Shown one piece after another: positions 15,934-25,295 of a DNA stretch of 64,000 nucleotides (position 1 is its first letter; each line of letters begins with the position of its first letter). The position numbers were made by a program, and so were the translations under genes. This DNA comes from Devosia elaeis (lineage in GTDB: Bacteria > Pseudomonadota > Alphaproteobacteria > Rhizobiales > Devosiaceae): positions 1 to 64,000 of the forward strand of contig NZ_LVVY01000068.1 of the NCBI RefSeq assembly GCF_001650025.1. The letters run 5' to 3'. The notes under the pieces were generated by a model. The model was not told the DNA's origin, did no database searches, and was given only the letters and a program-made list of their open reading frames with translations.

Positions 15934-17925
15934 ATGTCGATCAAGGTGACGTTCCCCGATGGTGCTGCTCGCGACTATTCGCGCGGCACTACCGGCACCG
16001 AGATCGTGGAGGGAATCTCCAAGAGCCTGGCCAAGAAGACGGTGGCCATGAAGTGGAACGGCGTGTTGTCCGACCTGTCCGACGCGCTGGAAGACGATGG
16101 CCGTATCGAATTCGTGACGCGCGACAGCGGCAGCAAGGACGTGCTGGAACTGATCCGGCACGATGCCGCGCATGTGCTGGCCGAGGCGGTGCAGGAGCTG
16201 TGGCCCGACACGCAGGTGACGATCGGCCCGGTGATCGAGAACGGCTTCTACTACGACTTCTACCGTCCGGCGGGGCCGTTCACGGAAGACGAGCTGCGCG
16301 TCATCGAGAAGAAGATGGCCGAAATCGTCGAGCGCGGCGCCGTCTTCACCAAGGAAGTATGGAGCCGTGACCAGGCCAAGGACTGGTTCGAAGCCAAGGG
16401 CGAAGCATTCAAGGTCGAACTGGTCGATGCGATTCCGGCCGACCAGTCGATCAAGATGTACAAGCAGGGCCAGTGGATGGACCTTTGCCGCGGCCCGCAT
16501 ATGCGGAGCGTGAAAGATGTCGGCCAGGCCTTCAAGCTGACCAAGGTCGCGGGCGCCTATTGGCGCGGCGACAGCAATCGCGAGGTGCTGAGCCGCATCT
16601 ATGGCACGGCCTTCGCCACGCGCGAGGAGCTCGACGCCTATCTGACGATGATGGAAGAGGCCGAAAAGCGCGACCATCGCAGGATAGGCCGCGACCTCGA
16701 TCTGTTCCATCTGCAGGAAGAGGCGCAGGGCTCGGTGTTCTGGCATCCGCGCGGCTTCGTCATCTACAACCAGATGGAAGCTTATATCCGCCGGCGGCTC
16801 GGCAAATCCGGCTATCAGGAAGTCAAGACGCCGCAATTGATGCATGCCAAGTTCTGGGAACAGTCCGGGCATTGGGGCAAGTACCGCGAAAACATGTTCG
16901 TGGTGCCCGACCAGGTGCCCAATACCGAGGACGACCAGCCCATCTTCGAGGCCGGCGCTGACCTGCTGGCGCTCAAGCCGATGAACTGCCCTGCGCATGT
17001 GCAAATCTTCAACCAGGGCATCAAGTCTTACCGCGATCTGCCTCTGCGCATGGCCGAATTCGGTTGCTGTCACCGCAATGAGGCGCATGGCGCGCTGCAT
17101 GGATTGATGCGCGTGCGGCAGATGACCCAGGACGACGCCCATATCTTTTGCCGCGAGGACCAGATCCAGAGCGAGACCGAGCATTTCGTGCATCTGCTCT
17201 ATTCGGTCTATGGCCATATGGGCTTCGACAACGTGATCATCAAGCTGGCGACGCGGCCGGAAAAATTCGGCGGCACGATCGAGCGCTGGGACGCGGCGGA
17301 AAAGGCGCTGGGCGACGCCCTGCGCGCCACCGGCTACGATTTCGAGATCGCCGAGGGCGAGGGGGCCTTTTATGCGCCCAAGCTCGAATTCCATCTCAAG
17401 GACGCCATCGGCCGGTCCTGGCAGGTGGGCACGCTACAGCTCGATTACGTGCTGCCCGAGCGGCTCGACGCGACCTATGTGGCCGAGGATGGCAGCCGCC
17501 AATATGCGGTGATGCTGCACCGGGCCATCCTGGGCTCGCTGGAGCGGTTCATCGGCATCCTGCTGGAAAACTATGCCGGCAAGATGCCGATGTGGCTGGC
17601 GCCGACCCAGGTGGTGGTGGCTACCATCGTGTCGGAAGCGGATGATTATGCCCAAAAGCTGGTGAACCAGCTCAAGGCCGCCGGCATCCGCGCCGAGATC
17701 GACACGCGCAACGAGAAGATTAATTACAAGGTGCGCGAGCACTCGGTGCAGAAGGTGCCGCTGATGTTCGTGGTGGGCAAGCGCGAGGCCGAGGAGGGTA
17801 CCGTCTCGGTGCGCCGCCTCGGGACCGAAGGCCAGAAGGTCGAGCCGTTCATGGATGCCCTGGTCTCGCTGATGGCCGAGGCGACCCCGCCGGACCTCAA
17901 GGAAGAAGCCGAAAAGGCCGCCTGA
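15934..17925 (+). CDS. thrS: Threonine--tRNA ligase
   Basis: A 663-residue ThrRS that charges tRNA-Thr. The order is an N-terminal TGS domain (about 1-63), the editing domain with H76 and H80 of the HxxxH site, and the class II catalytic core with zinc ligand C352 (MNCP) and motif 2 (HRNEAHG), ending in the anticodon-binding domain. Full length. A 74-residue gene begins inside its stop codon (TGATG). The window's only tRNA is also tRNA-Thr, at 51053. Confidence 0.97.
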   Translation: MSIKVTFPDGAARDYSRGTTGTEIVEGISKSLAKKTVAMKWNGVLSDLSDALEDDGRIEFVTRDSGSKDVLELIRHDAAHVLAEAVQELWPDTQVTIGPVIENGFYYDFYRPAGPFTEDELRVIEKKMAEIVERGAVFTKEVWSRDQAKDWFEAKGEAFKVELVDAIPADQSIKMYKQGQWMDLCRGPHMRSVKDVGQAFKLTKVAGAYWRGDSNREVLSRIYGTAFATREELDAYLTMMEEAEKRDHRRIGRDLDLFHLQEEAQGSVFWHPRGFVIYNQMEAYIRRRLGKSGYQEVKTPQLMHAKFWEQSGHWGKYRENMFVVPDQVPNTEDDQPIFEAGADLLALKPMNCPAHVQIFNQGIKSYRDLPLRMAEFGCCHRNEAHGALHGLMRVRQMTQDDAHIFCREDQIQSETEHFVHLLYSVYGHMGFDNVIIKLATRPEKFGGTIERWDAAEKALGDALRATGYDFEIAEGEGAFYAPKLEFHLKDAIGRSWQVGTLQLDYVLPERLDATYVAEDGSRQYAVMLHRAILGSLERFIGILLENYAGKMPMWLAPTQVVVATIVSEADDYAQKLVNQLKAAGIRAEIDTRNEKINYKVREHSVQKVPLMFVVGKREAEEGTVSVRRLGTEGQKVEPFMDALVSLMAEATPPDLKEEAEKAA

Positions 17926-18149
17926 TGCCGCAACGTCCGTCCAACCGGGAAATGAAGGCCCTCTATCATCTGGGCGAGGACAAGGTCCTCGGCCCGGATG
18001 ACTTCAAGGATATCGGCGAAAAGACCTTTGCCGGCATGCTGAAGAAGAAGTGGGTGGAAGAGGTGGCGCCGGGCAAGTTCCGGACCACCGAAAAGGGCCG
18101 TATCATCCACGACGAGGAAGTCTATTTCACCGGGCGGTGGAAGCGCTGA
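17925..18149 (+). CDS. Small basic protein coupled to thrS
   Basis: A 74-residue basic protein of unknown function whose ATG overlaps the thrS stop, so it is translated from the thrS mRNA. It looks like a compact winged-helix-like unit: a helix (NREMKALYHLG), a second helix (EKTFAGMLKKKWVEEV) and a beta-hairpin ending in GRWKR. I do not recognise a named family. Nucleic acid binding is a guess from charge and shape. Confidence 0.7.
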   Translation: MPQRPSNREMKALYHLGEDKVLGPDDFKDIGEKTFAGMLKKKWVEEVAPGKFRTTEKGRIIHDEEVYFTGRWKR

Positions 18150-18165
18150 TTATTGCCAGACAGCT

Positions 18166-18224
18166 CCGCGAAAGCGGGGACCTTCGTTTATAAACAGAGG
18201 TTCCCGCTTTCGCGGGAATGACTC
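18166..18224. repeat. CCCGC-type repeat, inverted pair, copy 2
   Basis: Seventeen-base arms (18166-18182 and 18199-18215, one mismatch) form a long hairpin between the 74-residue gene and arfB. The right arm extends into the block identical to 11997-12018. It may also act as a terminator. Confidence 0.65.
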
Positions 18225-18287
18225 AGTGGAAATGACGGCGCATCGAAAAGGGCCTCTCGTCAAGGGTGAGTGCAGGAGCGGGTATCG

Positions 18288-18716
18288 ATGGCCGAACCGA
18301 TTCAGATCACCCGCTCCATTTCCATCGATCCGGCGGAGATCGAGGAAAGTTTCGTGCGGGCTTCCGGCCCGGGCGGGCAGAATGTCAACAAGGTGGCGAG
18401 CGCGGTGCAATTGCGCTTCGACCTCGTCAATTCCCCGAGCCTGTCCGAACCGGTGAAGCGCCGCGTGGCGGCCTTGGCCGGCAGCCGGCTAACCAAGGAC
18501 GGGGTGATCGTCATCACCTCCAATTCGCATCGCGACCAGCCGCTCAACCGCGCCGAGGCCCTGGCGCGGCTGGTGGCGCTGATCCGGGAAGGCGCCTATC
18601 CACCCAAGCCCCGCATCGCGACGCGGCCGACCCTGGCGTCGAAGAAGCGGCGGCTGGAGGGCAAGGCCAAGCGCTCCGAAGTCAAGCAGATGCGCGGGCG
18701 GCCGGGCGAGGAATAG
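18288..18716 (+). CDS. arfB: Alternative ribosome-rescue factor ArfB (peptidyl-tRNA hydrolase)
   Basis: A 142-residue ArfB (YaeJ/ICT1). It releases the nascent chain from ribosomes stalled without a stop codon. The catalytic GGQ is at 29-31 in SGPGGQNVNK, and the C-terminal tail is strongly basic (KKRRLEGKAKRSEVKQMRGR), as needed to enter the empty mRNA channel. The ATG at 18288 follows CAGGAGCGG and starts at the family N-terminus. It is a single gene after a repeat-bearing spacer. Confidence 0.95.
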   Translation: MAEPIQITRSISIDPAEIEESFVRASGPGGQNVNKVASAVQLRFDLVNSPSLSEPVKRRVAALAGSRLTKDGVIVITSNSHRDQPLNRAEALARLVALIREGAYPPKPRIATRPTLASKKRRLEGKAKRSEVKQMRGRPGEE

Positions 18717-18809
18717 GGGCTTGGTACGGCGTGTGTCGGTGCCGTTTATCCTGTCGGCAAACGGGGCACATATGGCCAGGTATGTCGTGCCTCCCGCACC
18801 CCCTCCCAT

Positions 18810-18899
18810 CCTCCCCCGTCAAGGGGGAGGTGCCACATCCAGTATGGGGCAAGTTTTGTACCCCACGCCGGCCCCGCACCCTCCCCCTTGCGGGGAGGG
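18810..18899. repeat. Two G/C-run palindromes
   Basis: CCTCCCCC/GGGGGAGG (18810-18830, five-base centre) and CCCTCCCC/GGGGAGGG (18879-18899) lie in the 283-base spacer between the convergent arfB gene and the gene at 19000. The two are related in sequence. They could serve as bidirectional terminators, and look like a short repeat family. No gene is supportable in this spacer. Confidence 0.55.
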
Positions 18900-18999
18900 C
18901 TGGGGAGGGGGGTGATCCTCTCGAACCTATGGGCCCATATGCAACAGCCCGCTCTTAAGGGCGAAGGGATATCGGCGGGCGCCGATATCCCAGCGTGCT

Positions 19000-20781
19000 C
19001 TATTTCGATTCCGCGCTGATATTGACCTTGCCGAGCAGGCTGGTCGGGTCGTCTTCGGCGGCCATGAAATCGGCGATGCCCAGGCCCGGATCGTCCTTGG
19101 CGGTGATGGCGATTTCGAGGGTTTTCGCGGTGCCGGAGACGAAGGCGGCCACGGCGTCGCCCATCTTGGCGGCATCGGCGACGCCGGCCAGGAGGCCGAT
19201 CACCGTGCCCTTGGCGAGATCGGCATAGATGGGGCGGAGCGTGGCCGGGTCGCCGCCCTGTTCGGTGGCGGCGATGGCAAGGATGAGATCGGCCAGGCCG
19301 TCGTCCACGACACTGGCATTGAGCGACTTCACCGCCACGCCCATGGCGGCGGCGAGGGCGGTGTTTTCGTTCAGGTCAAAGAGGTCGGCGGTGGCATTGG
19401 CGATGGTGCCCGCCAGGGTGACGCTGGCCAAATCCACGCCGGAGGCGGAGACTTCCTCGATATCGATGCTGTTCGTGGCCTCGTTCCAGGCGGCGGCGAG
19501 GCGGAAGCCGGCATCAACCTCGGTGATGCCCAGCGCGCGGAGCTGGTCCAGCGCCTCGTCGCCGGTATCCTCCGGCACGGGCGCCTGGATATTGCTGGCG
19601 GAGACGTCGAGGGCGGTCGGGATGCCGTTGCGATAGGCGCCCAGCGTCAGGTCGAAAGCGCCGACATTGACCTTGATGCGCGCGTCTTCGTCATCGGGAT
19701 CGGGAACGTCCACCGCGAGCCCGGACAGGGCGAAGCCTTCCATGGAGGGCATGAGCAGGCGCGCATTATCGTCGAACCAGGCGGCGTCCACATCGTCCGG
19801 CACGGTTTCGAGCAGGGCGATGGTGTTGCTGAGATCGGTCTGCTTGATGGTGAGATTGTCGAGCAGGACCGAGCCGTCGCCCTCGATCTCCACGTCGAGC
19901 CGGTTCATGGAAATCGACGGATAGACGCCCGGCGACATGCCGCCCATGACCATGCCGGCAATGTTGAAGCGCAAGGCGCTGCCATCTTCGACGCCCTCGC
20001 AGGACATGCCTTCAAAAGTCACTTCGGAGGTTTCGAAGGCGGTGAGGATATCGGCATACATGCGCACGAATTGTCCGATCAGGGCTGGGTCGAAATCGTC
20101 CGGATCGTCTTCCATGGCCTGAACCAAAGCCGTCATCTCGGCAAAGGAGGTCTTGAGCGGGCGGGCCTTGAATTCGGCGCCGGTGATGGCGCCGAAGGTG
20201 CAGTCAACATCCTCGGCGCGCATGGTGCCGCCCGTGGCGGAGAAATCGGTATAGATGGTCTCGATGGCGGGGCTGCCGGCCTCGACCAGGCCATAGACGG
20301 CCAGCATCTGGCCGATGTCGAAATTGGCGGCGGAGACGGCGCCGAAATCGGCATCGGTCTCGCCGGTCTCCATGAGGGTGCGGCCGAGGCTGACGCTGCC
20401 CGCCACCCCATCGACGATATCGGTGAGGACCAGGTCGGTGAAGGTCACGACTGCGCGGTTCTCGGTGTCGTCGCGCTGGGAGGTGACGGTGACCACGATT
20501 TCCGGCACCGTGATGCTGGTGGCGTCGAGTCCGGCCAGTTCATCGGCATACTCGGCCACCGCGCCGGCCAGGATGGCGGTGAGAGTTTCGTCGGAAATGG
20601 AGGAGTCGACGGTATCCACGACGGGGATGGAAATGGAGTAATCGACCTCGATCGCGGCGGGCGCGGCCTGCTTGCTCTTGGTCTTTTCCTTAGCCAGGGC
20701 CGGCGCGGCGGGCAGGGCGACGCTGAGCAGGCAGGCGGCGGCGAGAGCCGGCAGGCGCGAGGCTGGCGAATTGACGAACAT
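19000..20781 (-). CDS. Large secreted protein, hypothetical
   Basis: A 593-residue acidic protein with a clear signal peptide (about 1-30, ending AAPALA). The mature part is rich in D, E, T and A with regularly spaced strands and few motifs; only two cysteines (in VDCTF and MSCEG) stand out. It reads like an extended beta-rich periplasmic protein, and I cannot name a family. I start at the ATG at 20781, after a GGGAGAG site; the longer frame adds only polar residues before the signal peptide. Same strand as the next secreted protein gene. Confidence 0.75.
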   Translation of the reverse strand: MFVNSPASRLPALAAACLLSVALPAAPALAKEKTKSKQAAPAAIEVDYSISIPVVDTVDSSISDETLTAILAGAVAEYADELAGLDATSITVPEIVVTVTSQRDDTENRAVVTFTDLVLTDIVDGVAGSVSLGRTLMETGETDADFGAVSAANFDIGQMLAVYGLVEAGSPAIETIYTDFSATGGTMRAEDVDCTFGAITGAEFKARPLKTSFAEMTALVQAMEDDPDDFDPALIGQFVRMYADILTAFETSEVTFEGMSCEGVEDGSALRFNIAGMVMGGMSPGVYPSISMNRLDVEIEGDGSVLLDNLTIKQTDLSNTIALLETVPDDVDAAWFDDNARLLMPSMEGFALSGLAVDVPDPDDEDARIKVNVGAFDLTLGAYRNGIPTALDVSASNIQAPVPEDTGDEALDQLRALGITEVDAGFRLAAAWNEATNSIDIEEVSASGVDLASVTLAGTIANATADLFDLNENTALAAAMGVAVKSLNASVVDDGLADLILAIAATEQGGDPATLRPIYADLAKGTVIGLLAGVADAAKMGDAVAAFVSGTAKTLEIAITAKDDPGLGIADFMAAEDDPTSLLGKVNISAESK

Positions 20782-20888
20782 GGTTCTCTCCCGTTTCCAT
20801 CCGGAATTTCTGGTGAATGGCCTCAGCCTATTCAACAGCAAGATTTGTCATTGTCGAGACAGCGCGCCCCGATGCCTGCCGTTGACGG

Positions 20889-21848
20889 CTAATAGATCGA
20901 GGTCAGGAGCTCGATTTCCCGCTGGCTGCCCGGCTGGACCTGGACCTCACGGTTGTAGACCTGGTCTCCCAGCTTGGCGAGGACGAGATATTCGCCTTCG
21001 GACAGCACGGTGGAGGGGAAGGCGCTCCGTTCGGTGAAGATCGTGGTGCCATCGGTCGTCTTGACCGTCCACTCGACGTCGGCAATGGCCTCGCCGCCTT
21101 CCTCCGAGACCAGCTTGAAGGAAATTTCGGCGGCGTGGTGATAAAGGGTGGCATCGGTCAGCTGGCCCGGCTCGACGCGCAGATCGGCGCGGACCACGGC
21201 GTTGACGTCGCCGAAATGGGAGACGACCTGATAGGTGCCGGCGTTGAGCGTGACGATCTCGTTGGGCGGCACGTTCTCGGCCACCATCACGCGCTCGGCC
21301 GCCGAGGTTCCGGCGGTGAGGATGTCGAAGTGCAGCAGGCCGGGCGAAATGGCGATATCGCCGGTGACGGCGGAATTGAGCCTGATGGCGCCGGCGCCCA
21401 GGATGATGTCCATCTCATTGGGGCCGGGCGCGACCGAGAAGGCCTCGCTGATCTGGGCCTGACCATAGGCGACATGGACCATGTATTCGCCGGGCGGCAG
21501 TTCGAGCCTGGCGCTGCCGGCATCGGCCTTGGCCACCAGCGCCATTTCGCCATTGGCATCGGGCTCGGCCTCGAAGACGCGCCAGACCAGGCCTTCCTGT
21601 ATGGTGGTGCCGTCCTCGGTGATGCGGGCATTCAGCGTCACCGGCTGGGGCACATTGGTGAGGGCGGCGATGGCTTCGGTTGCGGCATTGGGCCCGGCGT
21701 CGGGGGCCGGCGGCGGCGCGCTCCGATCCGGACGCGGGCGCGGCAGGGGCGGAATTTCGGCGCTTTCCTGGGCCAGCGCCGGCGTGAGCGGAGGCGCCGA
21801 CAGGGTGGTGAAACCGATCACGATCGCTATGAGCGCTGCAAGACGCAT
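20889..21848 (-). CDS. Secreted beta-rich protein, hypothetical
   Basis: A 319-residue protein with a signal peptide (MRLAALIAIVIGFTTL, cleavage near ALAQ) and a proline-rich linker (about 32-50). The rest appears as three repeats of a beta-sandwich-like unit, each with a phrase of the type LPPGEYMVHV, LNAGTYQVVS and LSEGEYLVLA (G-x-Y-x-V), like carboxypeptidase-regulatory or PEGA-type domains. Likely periplasmic; function unknown. Lies 107 bases upstream of the 593-residue gene on the same strand. Confidence 0.72.
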   Translation of the reverse strand: MRLAALIAIVIGFTTLSAPPLTPALAQESAEIPPLPRPRPDRSAPPPAPDAGPNAATEAIAALTNVPQPVTLNARITEDGTTIQEGLVWRVFEAEPDANGEMALVAKADAGSARLELPPGEYMVHVAYGQAQISEAFSVAPGPNEMDIILGAGAIRLNSAVTGDIAISPGLLHFDILTAGTSAAERVMVAENVPPNEIVTLNAGTYQVVSHFGDVNAVVRADLRVEPGQLTDATLYHHAAEISFKLVSEEGGEAIADVEWTVKTTDGTTIFTERSAFPSTVLSEGEYLVLAKLGDQVYNREVQVQPGSQREIELLTSIY

Positions 21849-22040
21849 GAAGACTCCCGGGCCGCCGCATGGATGGTCGGCCGAATCCTGCCGGTACAGG
21901 TAGGCCGCGATTGGGGAAAAGCTGTGTCACAGTCCCGGCTGTTTTTAAACAGCCCATTGGCCCGGAGACGCTTTTTCGCAAACCGGCCTTTGCCCGTGGG
22001 GCAGGGACCGCTATCTGTCAGCCGAACCAAGGAGAGTATC

Positions 22041-22625
22041 ATGCCTGCCAATCCGGCCCTGCGCGACTATCTGCTCACCCGCCGCTCCGTGGGGCTGGCC
22101 TTCCTGCAGGAGCCGGGACCGTCGGCGGCGGAACTCGAGACGCTGCTGACCATTGCGACGCGCGTGCCCGACCATGGCAAGATCACGCCGTGGCGGCTGG
22201 TGATCTTTGCCGGGGAGGCGCGGCGCGCTGCAGGGGAGAAGCTGGCGACGATCGCGGCGGCGCGCTATCCCGGGCTGGACGAGCCGGGGCTGGAGATCGA
22301 GCGCAATCGCTTCCTGCCGGCGCCGCTCACCATCGGGGTGATTTCGACGCCCAAGCCGCATCCGAAAGTGCCGGAAATGGAGCAATTGCTGTCGGCCGGC
22401 AATGTGGCGTTCAACCTGGTGCACGGCGCCTATGCGCTGGGTTACGCGGCGAGCTGGGTGACGCGCTGGTTCACGTTCGACGCCGAGGCTGCGGCGATGC
22501 TGGGGGCGGGGCCGGGCGAGCAATTCGTGGGTTTCGTGCATATCGGGACGCCCGGCGCGGCGGTGGAAGACCGGCCACGGCCGGCCCTGGGCGAGGTGGT
22601 GACGCGCTGGGATGGCGGTAACTAA
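22041..22625 (+). CDS. Nitroreductase family FMN oxidoreductase (YdjA-like)
   Basis: A 194-residue nitroreductase, a homodimeric FMN enzyme that reduces nitro groups, quinones or related substrates with NAD(P)H. The FMN-binding RRS is at 14-16, VPDHGKITPWR gives the second FMN site, and GYAASWVTRWF the dimer helix. The short length groups it with the YdjA type. The ATG at 22041 follows AAGGAGAG, and the divergent secreted protein gene starts 192 bases away. Confidence 0.9.
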   Translation: MPANPALRDYLLTRRSVGLAFLQEPGPSAAELETLLTIATRVPDHGKITPWRLVIFAGEARRAAGEKLATIAAARYPGLDEPGLEIERNRFLPAPLTIGVISTPKPHPKVPEMEQLLSAGNVAFNLVHGAYALGYAASWVTRWFTFDAEAAAMLGAGPGEQFVGFVHIGTPGAAVEDRPRPALGEVVTRWDGGN

Positions 22626-22706
22626 GCGGTAGGTTTGGTTAACGCATTGTTAGCGGTCAATGATGCTAACCTGCGCATATCCTGATTCCCACGCGAAAGC
22701 CCAAAG

Positions 22707-23528
22707 ATGGGTGTGCAGCCGATATCCATACCGCAGAACCTGGCGAGCGCGCTGAACGCAGCGGGCAATCGCAGCGGGGTGGATTTCGGCTATCTGCTGC
22801 AGACGGCTGTGCGGGAAAGCAGCCTCAATCCGCAGGCCAGGGCCGGCACATCCTCGGCGGTGGGGCTGTTTCAGTTTCTCGAAGGCACCTGGCTACAGGT
22901 GATGAAGCAGGACGGGCCGCGCCTGGGCTATGGCGCCCATGCCGACCAGATCGAGGTGACGGCGAGCGGGGATTACGTGGTGCGCGACCCGGCGCGGCGT
23001 GCGCAAATCCTCAAGCTGCGTGAGGACCCGCAGATTGCCGCCGACCTGGCGGCCGCCTTTACCCGCTCCAATGGCGATTATCTCCATTCCGCCTTCGGGC
23101 GCATGCCCAGTCCGGGCGAATTGTACATCGCCCATTTCCTGGGCGCACAGGGCGCCGAGAAGATGTTCCGCGCCGGGCTGCAAAATCCCGAGCAAATGGC
23201 AGTGGACCTGTTTCCGCGCCAGGCGCAGGCCAACCAGGCGATCTTCTATGACCGCAGCGGGGCGCCGCGCAGCATCAGGCAGGTCTATCAGGTGCTGACG
23301 GCCAAGCATGAGGGTGGGGCCTCGGCCGGCTTTTCGGTGCAGCAAATGGCGGGGCAGGGTGGCAGCGAGGTGGTGCGCGAACCGGCGCCGCCGCCGATCC
23401 CCTCCCGCTTCTCCCGCGAGGACATGTCGTTTACCGGCCTGTTCCTGACCGATCCCAGGGATGGACAGGGCGGCGAAGAGAATGGCGAAGGCGGCGCGGC
23501 GTTCTTCACGCAGCTTTACAGCCAATAG
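22707..23528 (+). CDS. Lysozyme-like (SLT-type) peptidoglycan hydrolase
   Basis: A 273-residue protein with a lysozyme-like fold in its first ~190 residues. The catalytic glutamate is E37 in VRESSLNP, followed by SAVGLFQFLEGTW and the GELYIAHFLGAQGA region that marks the lytic transglycosylase/muramidase-like group of Hyphomicrobiales. No signal peptide is visible. The C-terminal ~60 residues are low-complexity and rich in G, P and E. It may be a flagellar or cell-wall remodelling enzyme; no flagellar genes are near. A partial CtrA-like match (22639-22653) lies upstream. Confidence 0.82.
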   Translation: MGVQPISIPQNLASALNAAGNRSGVDFGYLLQTAVRESSLNPQARAGTSSAVGLFQFLEGTWLQVMKQDGPRLGYGAHADQIEVTASGDYVVRDPARRAQILKLREDPQIAADLAAAFTRSNGDYLHSAFGRMPSPGELYIAHFLGAQGAEKMFRAGLQNPEQMAVDLFPRQAQANQAIFYDRSGAPRSIRQVYQVLTAKHEGGASAGFSVQQMAGQGGSEVVREPAPPPIPSRFSREDMSFTGLFLTDPRDGQGGEENGEGGAAFFTQLYSQ

Positions 23529-23931
23529 AAAGGGAAAGCCTCAATCCCGGTCGCCGATTTGGTGATGCGTTAAGAAGTCGGCGCTCTCATGAAATCCTGC
23601 CAGGAAGGGCAGAGGGCTGGAGGACAGAATGCGACATCAAGCCAGTGTGGCCGGGCAGGGACAGCCGCCGGTTCCCAGAGGTCTGGCCCTGCTCGGGCTC
23701 AGCGTACTGTCCTGGACGATGCTTGTGGGCCTGTGGCAGGGCCTGGCCGCGATCGGCACCGCGCTGGCGGGATAGAGTGCAATATCGAACCGCCTGAAGA
23801 GACGTATCCTGCCGCAGAATTGTGTGTGGGCAGGTTGCCAAGCAAGTCCAAATAAACAGGCTCACGAAACAGACTAGCGACAGCGCCGGCCGCATTCACT
23901 AATAATATTGCGGCCAACCGGGAGTGCGCTG
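23529..23931. other. Spacer before ugd holding a small gene
   Basis: This 403-base stretch is open except for a short 48-codon frame at 23629-23775. After that frame the spacer becomes AT-richer (CACTAATAATATTG near 23900), which fits a promoter for ugd, though no clear -35/-10 pair could be picked. Confidence 0.5.
23629..23775 (+). CDS. Small single-helix membrane protein
   Basis: A 48-residue frame that starts at an ATG five bases after a strong GGAGGAC ribosome site. It encodes a short polar N-terminus (MRHQASVAGQGQPPVPRG) followed by one hydrophobic helix of about 28 residues (LALLGLSVLSWTML, then VGLWQGLAAI). No family is recognised. The ribosome site and clean helix make it a plausible small membrane protein gene, upstream of ugd at a distance of 156 bases. 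Confidence 0.5.
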   Translation: MRHQASVAGQGQPPVPRGLALLGLSVLSWTMLVGLWQGLAAIGTALAG

Positions 23932-25275
23932 ATGAAAATCGCGATGGTCGGAGCCGGCTATGTCGGCTTGGTTACAGGCGTCTGTCTGGCCGATTTCGGC
24001 CATGACGTGGTCTGTGTCGACAATGACCGGACCAAGATCGAGGCGCTGCGGCGCGGCGAGATACCCATCTACGAGCCCGGCCTCGCCGAACTGGTCAAAG
24101 CCAATGTCGCGGCCGGCCGGCTGGTCTTCTCGGACGACCTTGCCGCCGCCGCACGGGCGGCTGAAGTGATTTTCGTGGCGGTGGGGACGCCATCGCGCCG
24201 GGGCGACGGCCATGCGGACCTGCGCTATGTGCATGCGGTGGCGCGGGACATTGCCGCCAGCGTCGAGGGCTTTACGGTGGTGGTCACCAAATCCACCGTG
24301 CCGGTGGGCACGGGGGACGAGGTGGCGGCGATCATCGCGGCGGCCAATCCCGAGGCCGACGTGGCCGTGGTGTCCAATCCCGAATTCCTGCGCGAAGGCG
24401 CCGCCATCGAGGATTTCAAGCGTCCCGACCGCATCGTGGTGGGCCTGGAGGACGAGCGGGCCCGTGCCGTGATGAACGAGGTCTATCGTCCGCTCTACCT
24501 CAACCAGGCGCCGCTGATGTTCACCGGCAGGCGGACGGCCGAGCTGATCAAATATGCGGCTAATGCCTTCCTGGCCATGAAGGTTACCTTCATCAACGAA
24601 ATCGCCGATCTGTGCGAGCGCACCGGGGCCGATGCGCAGCAGGTGGCGCGCGGCATCGGGCTGGACAAGCGGATCGGCCCGAAATTCCTGCATGCCGGAC
24701 CGGGTTTCGGCGGGTCCTGCTTTCCCAAGGATACGCTGGCCCTGGTCAAGATCGGGCAGGACAATGAAAGCCCGATGCGGCTGGTGGAAACGACCATAGC
24801 GATCAACGACCAGCGCAAGCGCGCCATGTCGCGCCGGGTGGTCGCGGCCTGCGGCGGGGAGGTACGGGGCAAGACCATCGGCGTGCTCGGCCTGACCTTC
24901 AAGCCCAATACCGACGACATGCGCGACGCGCCTTCCATCGACATCATCCGGGGCTTGCTCGATCGCGGCGCGCAGGTGGTGGCCTATGATCCGCAGGGCA
25001 TGGACGCGGCAAGGAGCGTGATCGAGGGCATCGCCTATGCCGAGAGCGCCTATGCCGTGGCCGAGGGCGCCGATGCGCTGGTGCTGATCACCGAATGGAA
25101 CGAATTCCGCTCGCTGGACCTCGACCGGCTGAAGGCGGCGATGCAGGTGCCGGTTTTCGTCGACCTGCGCAATGTGTACCGCCCCGAGGAAATGGCCCGG
25201 AACGGCTTCCACTATGTCGGCATCGGCCGGCCTGCCGGGTCTGTCCGGGCCGACCAGGCGGAGGCGGCCGAATAG
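23932..25275 (+). CDS. ugd: UDP-glucose 6-dehydrogenase
   Basis: A 447-residue enzyme that oxidises UDP-glucose to UDP-glucuronate with two NAD+. The N-terminal Rossmann GAGYVG is at 7-12, the catalytic cysteine is C263 in GFGGSCFPKDT, and the C-terminal NAD domain carries GLTFKPNTDDMRDAPS. The frame opens eight codons earlier, but the ATG at 23932 follows GGGAG and matches the family start. It feeds UDP-xylose synthase at 29147 and is followed after 20 bases by the phosphohexomutase gene. Confidence 0.95.
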   Translation: MKIAMVGAGYVGLVTGVCLADFGHDVVCVDNDRTKIEALRRGEIPIYEPGLAELVKANVAAGRLVFSDDLAAAARAAEVIFVAVGTPSRRGDGHADLRYVHAVARDIAASVEGFTVVVTKSTVPVGTGDEVAAIIAAANPEADVAVVSNPEFLREGAAIEDFKRPDRIVVGLEDERARAVMNEVYRPLYLNQAPLMFTGRRTAELIKYAANAFLAMKVTFINEIADLCERTGADAQQVARGIGLDKRIGPKFLHAGPGFGGSCFPKDTLALVKIGQDNESPMRLVETTIAINDQRKRAMSRRVVAACGGEVRGKTIGVLGLTFKPNTDDMRDAPSIDIIRGLLDRGAQVVAYDPQGMDAARSVIEGIAYAESAYAVAEGADALVLITEWNEFRSLDLDRLKAAMQVPVFVDLRNVYRPEEMARNGFHYVGIGRPAGSVRADQAEAAE

Positions 25276-25295
25276 GGCGACAGGAGCGAGGGGCC

